DNA from: Symbiodinium natans
Lineage: Eukaryota > Sar > Dinophyceae > Suessiales > Symbiodiniaceae
DNA length: 64,000 nt
Reading direction: 5' to 3'
Assembly (NCBI GenBank): GCA_905221605.1
Contig: CAJNDS010002024.1
Coordinates: forward strand, 201,501-265,500
The notes beneath the pieces are model-generated. The model ran no database searches. It was not told where the DNA came from and saw only the letters and a program-made list of their open reading frames with translations. The position numbers and the translations under genes were made by a program. Below, in pieces: positions 31,661 through 43,054 of the stretch (position 1 is the stretch's first letter; each line of letters begins with the position of its first letter).

Positions 31661-31786
31661 AGGGGTTTAGGGGTCTAGGGGTTTAGGGGATTTAGGGGAT
31701 TTAGGGGATTTAGGGGATTAGGGGATTAATTAGGGGTTTAGGGGTTTAGGGGTTTAGGGGTTTAGGGGTTTAGGGTTGAGTACTTA
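31661..31786 (+). repeat. Variant telomeric array (TTTAGGGG)
   Basis: TTTAGGGG mixed with ATTTAGGGG units. Confidence 0.95.
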
Positions 31787-32151
31787 GGGGCTATCTTAAG
31801 GGTTCGTGGGTGATCATCACAGGTAGGTTTGTGGTGTATAAGCAACATTGTTTGAGTACCCTTTATAGCTAGCTATAACCCAAGTCACCCCCAGTGTTGT
31901 TTCAGGTTGCACAAGAAAGGCCACCACCCCAAGCTCTAAACCCTCTAAACCCTCTACAACCTCTACACCCTCAACCCTAAACATAATCTACGGCCGAGGA
32001 GCAATGTGCATAGCTCTGGAGGCAAACTCCAAGCTGCTCAGCGTCTCGGCAGCATGGGAGGCACAGGGCCCCACACAAACGAGCCTGGGTTTGGGGTTTA
32101 GGGTTTGGGGTTTGGGGTTTAGGGTTCGTTCGGACTTGCGTCGTTCGATCA

Positions 32152-32700
32152 ATGAAGTCGGGCATTGCCTACCAGGGTGACACAAATGATCTACGCCGCG
32201 CAGCTTCATCAACTGCTCAATCTCGTGATGATATCATCAAGTGCGAGTATGGTGTCTTTAATGTTCAGCAGCCAACTTTGGGCGTCGTCAGAACAAAGGA
32301 GTTCTTTGGAGGAACATCTTCTGGCGAACCTTTCAGCTTTACAAGAAAAGTTGAAAGAAGTGGAGCAAAAATGACATTTGACAATCCGTCCCCAATGCGG
32401 ATTGCAGACGTGCGGCATCAAATCAGGATTAACATGTGCATAATACTGCCTTTCAATGATGTTGGTACGGTAAAGATTAAACTGTTTTCTTAAAGAAACA
32501 AATCTAGCCTTGGCATGAAAAGGTGGCAAGAGTCTGTTGCGAATGCCTTCGGCAGTCACGTCACTCCATTCTGCCAATGGAAGACATGTGGCACAAGCGA
32601 CCGTACGGCATGCAGAGGCTTGAGTTGGTTTCAGGTCTGGAGGTGACGAATCAGGTAACCTTTTTGCGGGTATGTTCGGGTGCGCACGAATGCTGGGACC
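32152..32700. other. Unique segment with overlapping open frames on both strands
   Basis: The segment is nearly free of telomeric repeats. A minus-strand frame (32209-32577, 122 codons) contains EGIRNRLLPPFHAKARFVSL and several Cys/His. Plus-strand frames at 32152-32493 and 32165-32374 overlap it. No family is recognised. It could be an exon or a gene relic. Confidence 0.3.
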
Positions 32701-33732
32701 ACGTTTAGCGTTTGGGGTTTCGGGTTTAGGGCGGATAGGGCAAAATCAACGATGAAAACTGAAGCAAGCAGTGTGATGCTAGATCCGATAAACCCAGCTG
32801 CTTCAAGCTTACAAGGCTGAAGACATGGATCTAAACGCCCTAGACACCCTAAACACCCTAAACCCGAAACCCCTGACGCCTCCGCCTCCGCCTGAGGCTC
32901 CCACATTGCAGTCTTACAGTTTCCGCCCAGCGAGTCGGACAGCATCAGCGTGAGCTTGCCTAACCCAAAGGGTCCATGTGTACCCACATGAAAATAAACA
33001 AAGGTGGTTTAGGGTTGAGAAAAAAGGGTTTAGGGTTTAGGATCCATGTGCCTGTGTAGTATATTCTTGGGCCGAAAAAGGGGGTGTGAGTAACTACTAC
33101 ATGTTCTGGACTGAACTGCATCTTGCCACGCGATGTTCGCAGGACAAGCAGCCAAACCTGTTTCTCCTTCAATCGAAGGCTTAGGGTTTAGAAGCTCATT
33201 GTACACAGGTTCCCATCAGCTCGTCAACCGTACTCTACACCGTGCGTTGGAAACTGAACACGGCTTGTATGACGAGAAGTGCATCGCAGCTACGCACGAT
33301 CACATGGGCCCTTTTGCGGTCATGGTGTCAGGGTTTCTCCCTCTGCACTTACTTTAAACTTTGGTCCAGAAATAAGTTTACGACAATGTCTGAAGGTCTG
33401 AGCATGCAGAGCTGAGTCAACACTGAACCCCTAAACCCTAAACCCCTAAACCCTTTAAACCCTAAACCCTAAACCCGGGGATGCAGTGCACACTGCCCTG
33501 ATCCTTCAAATGCCACAATGTTTGCAACAGCTGATCTGGGACTACTCGAGGTGGGACTCCCAAAATACATGAGAGGTCAGCAACAACACTGAACCCCTAA
33601 ACCCTTTTTTTTAACCCTAAAACCCTAAACCCCTAAAGCGTAAACCCCTAAACCCTAAACCTTCAAGCATAAGAATTCAGGATCAAGCTCCGACCTCCTC
33701 TCGAACGCCAAAGCTCAAACACCTTAAGCACC

Positions 33733-33775
33733 TACTTGAGGGTTCATGGGTAGTTCTAAGCAGGGTAGCTATGAT
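33733..33775. mobile_element. Family A element, left part (split by insert)
   Basis: TACTTGAGGGTTCATGGG to GTAGCTATGAT. Confidence 0.75.
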
Positions 33776-33998
33776 CACAAAAGATGTCCCAGAGTTGCTA
33801 GTGGCACTCGGAGACCTTCTACTGGGGCGGTCTTCGCTGACACTTGCAACAACCCTAAAACCTCATTGGGTTGAGGTTGCTTTTTTAGGGTTTAGGGTTT
33901 AGGGGCTGACATTGCTTGCTGCATGGCCAAATCACCGCGTCCTACCTGGTTGAGTCTTGCGCCGGACGCCCGGTGATGCAGGATGCGACCGCCCTACC
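33776..33998. mobile_element. 223-bp insert splitting a family A element, with 5-bp flanking duplication
   Basis: The family A copy beginning at 33733 breaks after ATGAT (33771-33775) and resumes after a second ATGAT (33999-34003) with its right half to 34073. The insert has no inverted termini. It carries a short TTTAGGG run (33883-33904) within otherwise unique sequence. It shares no ends with the insert at 27286. Confidence 0.65.
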
Positions 33999-34073
33999 AT
34001 GATTATAACTGGTCATCACCTTGTCTAGGGTACTTCTCACCCAACTTAGAACTACCCAAGGAACCTCCAAGTA
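33999..34073. mobile_element. Family A element, right part (after insert)
   Basis: ATGATTATAACTGG, loop CCTTGTCTAGGGTAC and right end AGGAACCTCCAAGTA. Confidence 0.75.
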
Positions 34074-34386
34074 CACACACACAGAGGAGTTTTCTTGCAG
34101 CCTCAAGTGGGGGTTTCCGACAAAAGGGGCACCCTTTTCGGGGGGCCCTTTAAGGAGCTTCTACTCCGTTTGGGGGGTTTAGGTTTGCCTCTCTCTTCAG
34201 GAACCATTGGGATGCAAGTGCTCTTTGAAATCGCAACTCATCACACAGCTTTGCTTTTTTTGTGCCGGGGGTGTGCTGATCTGGTTTGCATCGCTCCAGC
34301 TTCTTCGAGCGACTTTAAGACGTAAGGCGTACAAGCAGTATGGACCTTTACTCACCGGCAGGTGCTCGAGGCAGTTGAGGGTTCTG

Positions 34387-34484
34387 GGTAGCCCAGTAAC
34401 CATATTAGAATAAGGGCACCCTTTTTGGCGGTGGTTACTTTATAGGGGAGCCTTGAACCAAAAAAGGGTAAAGGGTACCACCCA
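34387..34484. mobile_element. MITE-like family B element
   Basis: GGTAGCCCAGTAACCATAT at the left, AAAAAAGGGTAAAGGG and GGTACCACC at the right; the last bases of the right end are lost. Confidence 0.75.
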
Positions 34485-34643
34485 AGGGTTTCAGGTTCCC
34501 CCCAAAAAGCAAAAGCCAACGGCAGCAAGGCGGCTGTCCCGGATCGGGACGTGTTGCTTCCGGAAAGCCAAGGCATTGACCACATTTCCTGTTTGGCGTG
34601 CGCGACTTGGGATGTTCCCCCTTTTACTAGCAGGTCCTTCACA

Positions 34644-34710
34644 GGGATTGTAGTACCCCCTATTATAATCTCAATCCCTATTCAATCCTATTAAGGACTG
34701 TTAGTATACT
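34644..34710. mobile_element. Short palindromic element related to 14553
   Basis: CACAGGGATTGTAGTACCCC facing TATTAAGGACTGTTAGTATA. Confidence 0.5.
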
Positions 34711-34769
34711 TTCAACCGTCTCACGAGAGACACCACCCGACTGCAAAGAACCCTCACAGGTCAGCCTAA

Positions 34770-34995
34770 GGGTCCATCTACCCATTTTGTATATGTTTGG
34801 GCCCTAAAGCTACTGTATAGGAACCCCTTTAAAGCCCGAGTCTAAAATACATGCTTTTGTTGACCACCTTTGGAGTAGACCCTGGAAAAAAGTATATACT
34901 TTTTAGGTATAAGTAACTATAATAGGAACCCAGAACCATAAAAAGTATTAAAGTATAGTACTCCAAAACCCAGTATGGGTACATGGACCCTTTGG
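34770..34995. mobile_element. Family E element with a nested palindromic element
   Basis: Family E ends AGGGTCCATCTACCCATTT (left) and GGGTACATGGACCCT (right) are 200 bp apart. Between them lies a second palindrome whose ends are TTTGGAGTA (34869-34877) and TACTCCAAA (34959-34967), with an AAAAAGTAT/ATACTTTTT core. Confidence 0.65.
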
Positions 34996-35178
34996 GTCAG
35001 CCCCTAAACCCTAAACCCTAAACCTGATTTTTTACACGACCTGGAAATCTCCCAGATGCTATAAACCTTCGAAAAACCCTAAACGCCCCTATAGTCCCTT
35101 AGAAGGTAAGGAAGGAGGATATTCGTTTCCAAAATCCCGATGGAGAACGCGTAAAAAGCGAAGACAACGCACGGCCTG

Positions 35179-35237
35179 TCCCTAAACCCTAGACCCTAAA
35201 CCCTAAACCCTAAACCCTAAACCCTAAACCCTAAACA
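35179..35237 (-). repeat. Interstitial telomeric repeats (CCCTAAA)
   Basis: Eight units. Confidence 0.95.
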
Positions 35238-35300
35238 AACAAAAAACATGGCTCCGCCGGCTCTTAGTCCAGGGTCGGATGTCCACATGCCCACCTCCGT

Positions 35301-35437
35301 TTGGGGTTTACTTAGTTTAGGGTTTACTTAGTTTAGGGTTTACTTAGTTTAGGGTTTAGGGTTTAGGGTTTAGGGTTTAGGGTTTAGGGTTTAGGGTTAG
35401 GGTTTAGGGTTTAGCGCTTAGGGCTTAGGGTTTAGGG
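35301..35437 (+). repeat. Telomeric array with a 16-bp higher-order repeat at its start
   Basis: Three TTTACTTAGTTTAGGG units lead into about eight TTTAGGG units. The array ends against a family D element. Confidence 0.9.
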
Positions 35438-35540
35438 AGTTGTTGAATTCATGAGCCCCCCAAAAAGTGTACACTTTTAGTTTTGTAGAGACTACAGTAT
35501 CCCAAAAATGTGTGAAGTGTACTCACTCAGCTACTAAGTT
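35437..35540. mobile_element. MITE-like family D element
   Basis: AGTTGTTGAATTCATGAGCC, palindrome AAAGTGTACACTTTT, right end GTGTACTCACTCAGCTACTA. Confidence 0.65.
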
Positions 35541-36068
35541 TAGGGCTTCGAACTCTCACGCTCGCACGCGGCTGGGCATAGGGGTGTATTTTTTGTTTTA
35601 GTAGGGTTTGGGGTTTTAGGGTTTGGGGCATAGGATTTCAGTGTTTAAGGGGTACAGGAGGATCTTCAGAACCGAGCGTCCCAAGGCCAGCAAGCTCCGA
35701 TTGATTGCGTTCGTCTCTTTGAGACCTGCGGCTATTTCGGGTTTAGGGTTTAGGGTTTAGGGTTTAGGGTTTAGCTGCTCGGAGCTTCCGCTGGCTTTCA
35801 GCAAGGCTACGTCGATGCTGCGCTCAGTTCTATACGCAAACCCCAACAGTGCCCGTCATGAAGGTTTCCAACCCGAAGCCCAAAGCCCCAAAATGAAGTC
35901 CAAGAAGGCTTCTTGTGGTGTAATTAACTGGGGGCGACCCCGACATTCCTGGCAAAATGCCCCTGTTTTGAGGTTGCAGGTGTGGTCAAGGCTAGCTTAC
36001 GCAACTTCTCCAGGTAAACCCCTGAACCCAAAACCGCTAAACCCCCTCAACCCCAAAAGCCACCCCCC

Positions 36069-36137
36069 TGAACCCTAAACCCTAAACCCTAGACCCTAGA
36101 CCCTAAACCCTAAACCCTAAACCCTAAACCCTAAACT
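36069..36137 (-). repeat. Interstitial telomeric repeats (CCCTAAA)
   Basis: Ten units with two CCCTAGA. Confidence 0.95.
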
Positions 36138-36207
36138 CAACATCTCCACGCGACCAAGGTGCGAAGGCCCTCAACCTGGCTCTTCTTCGTCCTTTCCTTA
36201 TTTGGCC

Positions 36208-36302
36208 CCTATGGGTCCATGTACCTATACATATCCGGGGGTTTAAGCTAATTCATAGGAACCCTTAAGACCCAAGTATATACAATGTAGGTACATGAAC
36301 CC
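36208..36302. mobile_element. MITE-like family E element, full length
   Basis: GGGTCCATGTACCTATACAT at the left and ATGTAGGTACATGAACCC at the right are inverted. Confidence 0.7.
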
Positions 36303-36309
36303 TTTCTCT

Positions 36310-36410
36310 GGGTAGTTCTCTAAATTGCGGGGCGAGGGGACGCTCTTTGTCAAATGTGCCGTCGTATACAAGGGGACCCAAAAAGGGACCCGAATTTAGA
36401 GAACTGCCCC
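36310..36410. mobile_element. MITE-like family C element, full length
   Basis: GGGTAGTTCTCTAAATT at the left and AATTTAGAGAACTGCCC at the right. The partial right half of another copy follows at 36461-36523. Confidence 0.8.
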
Positions 36411-36977
36411 TACAAAGCTTAGGGTTTCTAGGGCTTAGGGTTATGGGGTTGAGTGGGCTCCCTATAAAAGTGCCGTACTCTGGAGGAAGGCCCAAAAAAG
36501 GGACCCAGGCTTGGGCAACTAGACGTAGGGTTTAGGGTTCAGGGTTCAGGGCGACTTGGAGTTCGTGGATAGTTGTAGGTGGGGGTTGTAAGCCGGGCAA
36601 CCATCATTGACCGTTTGTAGGGATTGGGGCTTGACTTGTAGCCGTACTTATGCAAGGAGGGCCCCCTGCAGTACACGACAGTGACGGGTTTAGGGTTTAG
36701 GGTTTGGGGTTTAGGGTTTAAGGTTTAGGGTTTAGGGTTTATTGGGATTGCTACGTCGCTTCATTTGGGCTACCGACATCCTCACGAAGGGCCCGAGAAC
36801 AGGAGAACGAGATGTATGCGGTCTATTCCCTACCATGCAGGGTTTAGGGGTTTTAGGGCTTAAGCAGCCTTTTCAGTGCACTTCAGCACTGGAGAAACAA
36901 GCATGTCGGAGTTGCAGGAAGCTGCGAAAGCCAGACTTTAGCCCTGTAGCCCTCCAAGCTCTGAGCCCTGGCCCTAG

Positions 36978-37069
36978 CTATATGTAGGGTTCTAAGCAGG
37001 GTAATTCGGGTTATAAGTATAGTTACCTACTTATAACCCTACTTAGAACTACCCATGAGCCTCCAAGTA
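36978..37069. mobile_element. Family A element, left end missing
   Basis: It starts inside the element (TATGTAGGGTTCTAAGCAGG) and ends CCCATGAGCCTCCAAGTA. Confidence 0.7.
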
Positions 37070-37527
37070 AGTCCGTTTGCAGACGCCCTGAAACGGACAT
37101 GAGTCGGAACCGGCCAGGTCCACAATGCGCAGAAGAGAGCAGGTGCCTTGTTGCCAGACCACGGGTTTAGGGTTTAGGGTCTAGGGTTTAGGGTTTGGGT
37201 TCAGGGTTTCGGTTAGGATGGAGTGCGACAGATGCATAGAAGCTCCAACGGCGCAGGAGCACACACACAACAATCAGGGAGTTGATCTCCATGGCAAGCT
37301 GTCCTTACGCCAGTTCTTGCTCTTAATCCTAGACAGTTTCGTGCCCTCAGCACCCGAAGTCAACCCTACCCCTCAGCCAGACAGACCCCAAAACCATCCA
37401 AAAGCCCCAAACTCCCCCTCCCCAGCCTGTCACGCGATCCTCGGAGGAAATGCGTCGCCGGATCCTGCGATATCAGCCCCAATCCCTAAACCCTAAACCC
37501 TACGGCCGATGTCCCTTCTGCATGGTT
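37070..37527. other. Intergenic stretch, nothing assigned
   Basis: A short TTTAGGG run at 37165-37195 and otherwise unique sequence. A 92-codon plus-strand frame (37218-37496) ends in telomeric sequence and is not convincing. Confidence 0.35.
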
Positions 37528-37594
37528 CGGCTTACACCTGCCTAGCTGACACTCAGGCCACATTGCAGGGACTCATTCCGAAAATGACTGCTTA
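37528..37594. repeat. Dispersed repeat related to 54138-54212
   Basis: CCTGCCTAGCTGACACTCAG, then TTGCAGGGA, then ATGACTGCTT, in the order seen at 54138-54212. Confidence 0.5.
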
Positions 37595-37965
37595 CAGGGT
37601 TTAGGGTTGAGGGTTTAGGCTTGAGGGTTTAGGGTTGAGGGTTTAGGCTTTACCGTTTCGGAGGGATTAAGAGGTGCAGAAGTCCTCAGCTGGAAGATCG
37701 CGTGGCTCCGACTGGAGGCCTCGCCGGCAAATTTCAAGTATGGGTCGTGGTGGTGCCGTCCGATGTCACCCCTACTTCCTAAACCCTTTTTTTGCATCCG
37801 AGGCCCTAAACCTATACCCTAAACCCTAAACCCTAAACCCTACATCCTCTGAAGCACCTTGTTCATCCGCGTCTCTGCGTAGACCAGGCTCTGGCCTGAG
37901 CGAGGCTCTGGGCTTCACCAGAAAGGGCCGTAGGGTTGAGGCCTTATAAGAAACCTTTTAAAGGT

Positions 37966-38029
37966 TAGGGTTCAGGGTTTAGGGTTTAGGGTTTAGGGTT
38001 TAGGGTTTAGGGTTTAGGGTTTAGGGCGT
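37966..38029 (+). repeat. Interstitial telomeric repeats (TTTAGGG)
   Basis: Nine units. Confidence 0.95.
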
Positions 38030-38802
38030 TGCTATAATGACCTTATAAGAAACCTTCCTTTGAAGCGGCCCCCCGTGGGCTTGATGCTGGGGATTGTTAA
38101 GGCCTCATGACTTACAATGGCTCAGCCCTGTATGATGCCGTGCAAGAGTTTATGGGGCGGTTTGTGCGAGTTACTTATGGGGTCTGTGGGGCATATGAAG
38201 CTTCTCTAGAGTTTCTGGATGTCCTATAAGGCCACACCGGGCTTGTGGGACTTATGGGGTTTGGGATCCTAAACCCTAAACCCTAAACCCGGCAGCGTGA
38301 CCTGGCGGTGCTCTCCTGAGACTAAAGAGCTCTGAAACCCTGAAACCTGAAACTGAAACCTCAAAAACCTCTGATCGAAGTCACCAGTGACTTTGACCTC
38401 CCTTTCGTGGCGAAAGACACCGTCTCAGCCCATGAGCCCCAAAATTCGAAACCCTGCGCGTGCGAAGTGGCTCCGGCCTTTCCCCCCCCACCCTTCATAA
38501 GGTCCCTCCAGCTTTCTTTGTTGGGCCTCCGAGATCCCAAAAGGGCTTACAGGGCTTGAGGTTCTGCCTCGGTCGGGATACCCCTAAATGGAGGGCTCCA
38601 TATCATAGCAGGAAACCCCAAAGAGATCATAACTTAGAGAGGCAAAAACCATATCTGATTGAAGCCAACCATCTCCCTCCCAAGAACCCCTCTCAGGCAC
38701 ACTTTTTGCGGACGTGGAGGCTGCACAGCTTCCTCTAGACGCTACTGCCTTGCATTCAGATACATAATCCGACTATGAACCTGTTTGAACCCAGAACCAT
38801 AC

Positions 38803-38866
38803 ACCCCTAAACCCTAAACCCTGAACCCTAAACCCTAAACCCTAAACCCTAAACCCTAAACCCTAC
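38803..38866 (-). repeat. Interstitial telomeric repeats (CCCTAAA)
   Basis: Nine units. Confidence 0.95.
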
Positions 38867-38983
38867 GCCGGGCGCTGGAGCGTCAGCGCCAGGGCGGCGC
38901 GCTCCCGTGCTGTAGAGCTGCGAAGGGCGTCCCTGGCTTCGGAGGGTTTGCAGGGCTTAGTGGTAAGGGTTTGTAGGTTTTTA

Positions 38984-39060
38984 TTTAGGGTTTAGGGTTT
39001 AGGGTTTAGGGTTTAGGGTTTAGGGTTTAGGGTTTAGGGTTTAGGGTTTAGGGTTTAGGC
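38984..39060 (+). repeat. Interstitial telomeric array (TTTAGGG)
   Basis: Eleven units. Confidence 0.95.
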
Positions 39061-39119
39061 GGCTTAGGGTTTAGGGCGTAGGGTTTAGGGTTCAGGGGTT
39101 AGGGTTAAGCGTTTAGGGC

Positions 39120-39166
39120 TACTTGGAGGTTCATGGGTAGCTATAAGTACCATGAACCTCCAAGTA
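39120..39166. mobile_element. Minimal 47-bp family A derivative
   Basis: TACTTGGAGGTTCATGGG, a short loop and CATGAACCTCCAAGTA. Only the two termini remain. It directly follows TTTAGGGC. Confidence 0.8.
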
Positions 39167-39535
39167 TAGGGCTTCGGTTTTAGGATTGTAACAGGTTCTA
39201 GGATTTAGCGGGTCTAGGATTTAGAGGGTCCAGGGTTTAGAGGGCTTTTTGGGTGTTAGGGTATATAGAGTATATAGCTTTGGGAGGGTTTCTAGGGTTT
39301 AGGGTGCAGAGTTTGGGATATAGAGTTTAGGGTTGAGGATTTGTAGGGCCTATCAGGGTTTAGGATTTATAGCGTTTATGGGGCTTATCAGGCTCATAGA
39401 GTTTATGGGGTTTTCGGGCTTCTAGCGTTTTTAGGCTTTATAGGGTTTCGGCTTCAGGGTGCAGAGTTTGTAGTTTAGAGTTTAGGGCTTCGGGGGTTGC
39501 AGGGTTTATAGGTTTTATAGGTTTTGGGGTTTCCC

Positions 39536-39621
39536 TCTAAACCCTAAACCCTAAACCCTAAACCCTAAACCCTAAACCCTAAACCCTAAACCCTAAACCC
39601 TAAGCCCTAAGCCCTAAACCC
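39536..39621 (-). repeat. Interstitial telomeric array (CCCTAAA)
   Basis: Twelve units, the last ones CCCTAAG. Confidence 0.95.
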
Positions 39622-39960
39622 AGGGTATATGATTCATCGGGTCTGGGGTCTCCAGGGTTTCTAGGGTTTATAGAGTTGAGAGTCGAGAGGGTTCAGAGGC
39701 TTCACAGGCTTTAAAGGGTTGATGGGGTCTAGGGTTTACAGGGTTTACAGGGGGTTGATTTCGGGCATTGGGTTTGATGACAACAGCTGCCGAGGACTTC
39801 TCGTTGTACTTTACGAATTTTAATAAACGAAAAGATGAAGTACAAAACGAAGGCACTACTACTGGGCGTCCAGGTGGAGCTTAGAGTCCCGTGAAAAGTT
39901 GCAAGTGTAAGGGTGGATTCCGAGGCTCCCCAGCCCAAAGTGAAGGTCTTGGCTGGTAGG

Positions 39961-40077
39961 CTGCTTGAAGGCTCATGGGTAGTTACAAGTAAGGTTTAGG
40001 GTTTAGGGCTACTTGAAGGCTCATGGCTAGTTATAAGTATTCCTAGAAGTACTCTAAATAAGGCTATAGCTAGTTTA
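39961..40077. mobile_element. Two family A left ends joined by telomeric repeats
   Basis: GCTTGAAGGCTCATGGGTAG (39964), then two TTTAGGG units plus C, then TACTTGAAGGCTCATGG (40011) running to the loop GTACTCTAAATAAGG. Confidence 0.7.
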
Positions 40078-40195
40078 GGGTTTAGGGTTTAGGGTTTAGG
40101 GTTTAGGGCTTCCATATCACAGCCACGCCACCACAAGAACAAACCCTCCTGAAGGCCACCATAACTTTCGAGTGAGGAGCATGAGCTAGCAAAAG

Positions 40196-40297
40196 CCCTA
40201 AACCCTAAACCCTAAACCCTAAACCCTAAACCCTAAACCCTAAACCCTAAACCCTAAACCCTAAACCCTAAACCCTAAACCCTAAACCCTAAACCCT
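40196..40297 (-). repeat. Interstitial telomeric array (CCCTAAA)
   Basis: Fourteen perfect units. Confidence 0.95.
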
Positions 40298-40975
40298 AAT
40301 CTAAAGCCGCATGAAGTCCAGGCACAAGAGCTCTCCACGCTGTGCCAGCTCGCGGAGCTGGTCGGAGCCACCCAGCAGAACCTGGTTTAGGGTTTAGGGT
40401 TTCGGGTTGCGGGTTTAGGGATTGAGAGCTTCTAAAGAAACTGTTTAGGGTGTTCACGGCTGCGCCCACGGCTGACGATGAAGCAGCGCTGCAAGGAAAA
40501 CATCTTGAATGTTGGGCGTGGGGTTTTACATGTCTTGTTGCCGAAGCCCTTTTTGCGCCAGGGCCCTTTTTGTTTAGGGTTTAGGGTTTAGGGTTAACCC
40601 AAATTGCACAAGGAAAAAAAACTGGCATGCTTGTTTCTTGCCTAGCCTGGCACTGATGGCTTGTGAAAGGCCGTTTGTGCAAAGCTTCTGGCCTCCGCGC
40701 GAGCGTTTCGAGATAGCCTAGACCCAAGAGCAACCTGGGTTCAACGGGGCTTACACAGGGCACCTGAACCGAAGATAGAAAACGAATAAGGGCCTACTCT
40801 GGGTCCTAGTAGTGGTAGCCGGAAGCACTTCGCGACGTCCAAGTCGCAGCGTGTTTGCCAAAGTGCAATCCAGCTATTCGTGATTGGCATTTCGCAGAGA
40901 AGGGGTAATTAACCCCTTATACCCCCGACAAATACTTTCATCCTAATCATACAACCATAATTTCGACACCCGAAA

Positions 40976-41152
40976 CCCCAAAACCCTAAACCCTAAACCC
41001 TAAAGCCTAGACCCCAAACCCTAAACCCTAAACCCTAAACCCTAAACCCTAAACCCTAAACCCTAAACCCTAAACCCTAAACCCTAAACCCTAAACCCTA
41101 AACCCTAAACCCTAAACCCTAAACCCTAACCCTAAACCCTAAACCCTAAACC
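40976..41152 (-). repeat. Interstitial telomeric array (CCCTAAA), ~177 bp
   Basis: About 24 units with one early CCTAGACCCC break. Confidence 0.95.
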
Positions 41153-41279
41153 CACCTCCATAGATGTAGGTGTCAGTCAAGTCACGCCTTCGGCGTACAG
41201 TTGAGGAAAGGTTGGCCAGCGAGCCTTGCCACAGACAGGTTTAGGGTTTAGGGTTTAGGGTTTAGGGCTTAGTGTTTAG

Positions 41280-42507
41280 GGCTTAGGGCTCAGGGCTTCA
41301 GCTTTGCATGTATCGGACGCTATCGTGGGATGCAGGCAATTTAAATTGTTTAACATTGTTTAACCCTTTTGAAACCGGACTTGATGGTTTCAGCCTAGAT
41401 CCTAAACCCTAAGCCTTGAACCCCCAAGATCCCAAAGTGACTGCAACATGGATGTGGAGTCAAGCATCCTGAAGCGCCAGGCGGAGAGAAGGCATTTCCA
41501 GAACATCCACGTGGTCGAACTCCACTCGATGCTCCTCCCGTGCCAGGAAAACCCCATCCTCAACCGAGGCTCCTGGGGTTAATCTAAAATTTAGTCCCTA
41601 TGGGCTATTACGCTCGTAGGGTTACATAGGGATTTAGAGCCCGGAGAACTGCTAAAAAACCTTTCAACATCAGCCCCAGGCTCAGAGATCCAGGTATTCA
41701 GTCGGTATTCAGGATTTGTTCGCCGCCCTCGGGCGTGGGTCTTTGAGGTTTGATAGCTTCAAACATAGCTGCTCTCCTTGCCCCGGTGGCCCACAGAATC
41801 CCGGAGCATGAGAATCCTGCAGAGAATGCCGAGGAGTACTTTTGGAGTACCGAGAATCCTGCAGAGAATCTTTCGGCAGAGTTGTCGCTGGAATGCCCGA
41901 CCCCACCCCATGGGAATCCCGCAGAGAAGCCCATAGAGCATCCCTAACAGTCTAACTACGGAATGCCCTCCTTTTTTTAAGCTTCGTAGGGTTTACGGTT
42001 AGGGTTTTGTCGCTTTAGGGTATTAGGCTTAGTAACCTGGAGCCAACCAAAGTATAGCAACAGTCATAGCCTCAAGCCCCACAATACAGGGCGCAATGAA
42101 CGGCTATTTAGAAACTTCCGGCCTAAACTAAAACCCAAAGGGCCCATGAAACCCATATACAGTACATACTCGGGCCTTTAAAGGGCTTCCTTTACAGCAG
42201 CTTGGCGCTGCGGCTGCCGAGGGTGCAGAATCGGAACATGTCGGGGAGTACTCAAAAATGCAAGAACCTCTCAACCTCTTAGGGCCAAGAAGTCCCTTGC
42301 AACCACAGCAGCTTTAGGGCTCAAACACATACTATCACCCTAAACCCTTAGCCCTTAACCCTAAACCCTAAAGCCTATACTACATAGGCACATGGACCCC
42401 TACATTGCATGCTGAGCCCCAAGGGGCCCGAAGGATCTGCGCGGCCGCCCGGGAGAAGCGGCAGCGGGGAGAGTCCGGAGAGCCTCTCAGACATAACAAA
42501 GACGTGA
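41280..42507. other. Array-poor intergenic stretch
   Basis: Only scattered single telomeric units. GAATCCTGCAGAGAATG-like units occur three times at 41811-41930 (AGAATCCTGCAGAGAAT twice, GGAATCCCGCAGAGAAG once) as a short irregular direct repeat. Open frames at 41698-41947 overlap on both strands and follow that repeat. Confidence 0.5.
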
Positions 42508-42573
42508 GGGGTTTAGGGTTTAGGGTTTAGGGTTTAGGGTTTAGGGTTTAGGGTTTAGGGTTTAGGGTTTAGG
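42508..42573 (+). repeat. Interstitial telomeric repeats (TTTAGGG)
   Basis: Nine units. Confidence 0.95.
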
Positions 42574-43054
42574 CAACTAGCTGCTGGTAACATCGCACGG
42601 CAGGGATGACTCTTGTTGTTCAGTTCGGAAAAAGGAGGGGATTCTGCAAAGACAGTGGGTACGCCCTGTCTGTCCCGGCCCTAGGGTTTAGGCTTTAGCT
42701 TCTTCATCTTTTCAAGGCTTATGGGCTTTCACAGGCAAGGATTCTGCCCACAAGAGCCGGGTGCCTCCCGTAGCACGGGAACTTGATTAGGCAGTTCAGA
42801 TGCGGTACCCAAGACGAATCTAGCATCCACTCCCCTTAAGTGTCAGTCTGAACTTTTACGGGAACTGCGGGCCCCGAAAACTCCCTCCCCCCCCCCCCGC
42901 CCCCGCCCGAAACCTACAGTAGGGAATGCTTGACTAGCTTTGTGCATGTACCAACCCAGTTCTGCAATTGCGTCAATGTACTTCTGACAGAAATGCCGTC
43001 ATCACTAAACTTTAGGCCCTAAGCCCTACCTTTTCTATGCCTCAGTCCCAAATC

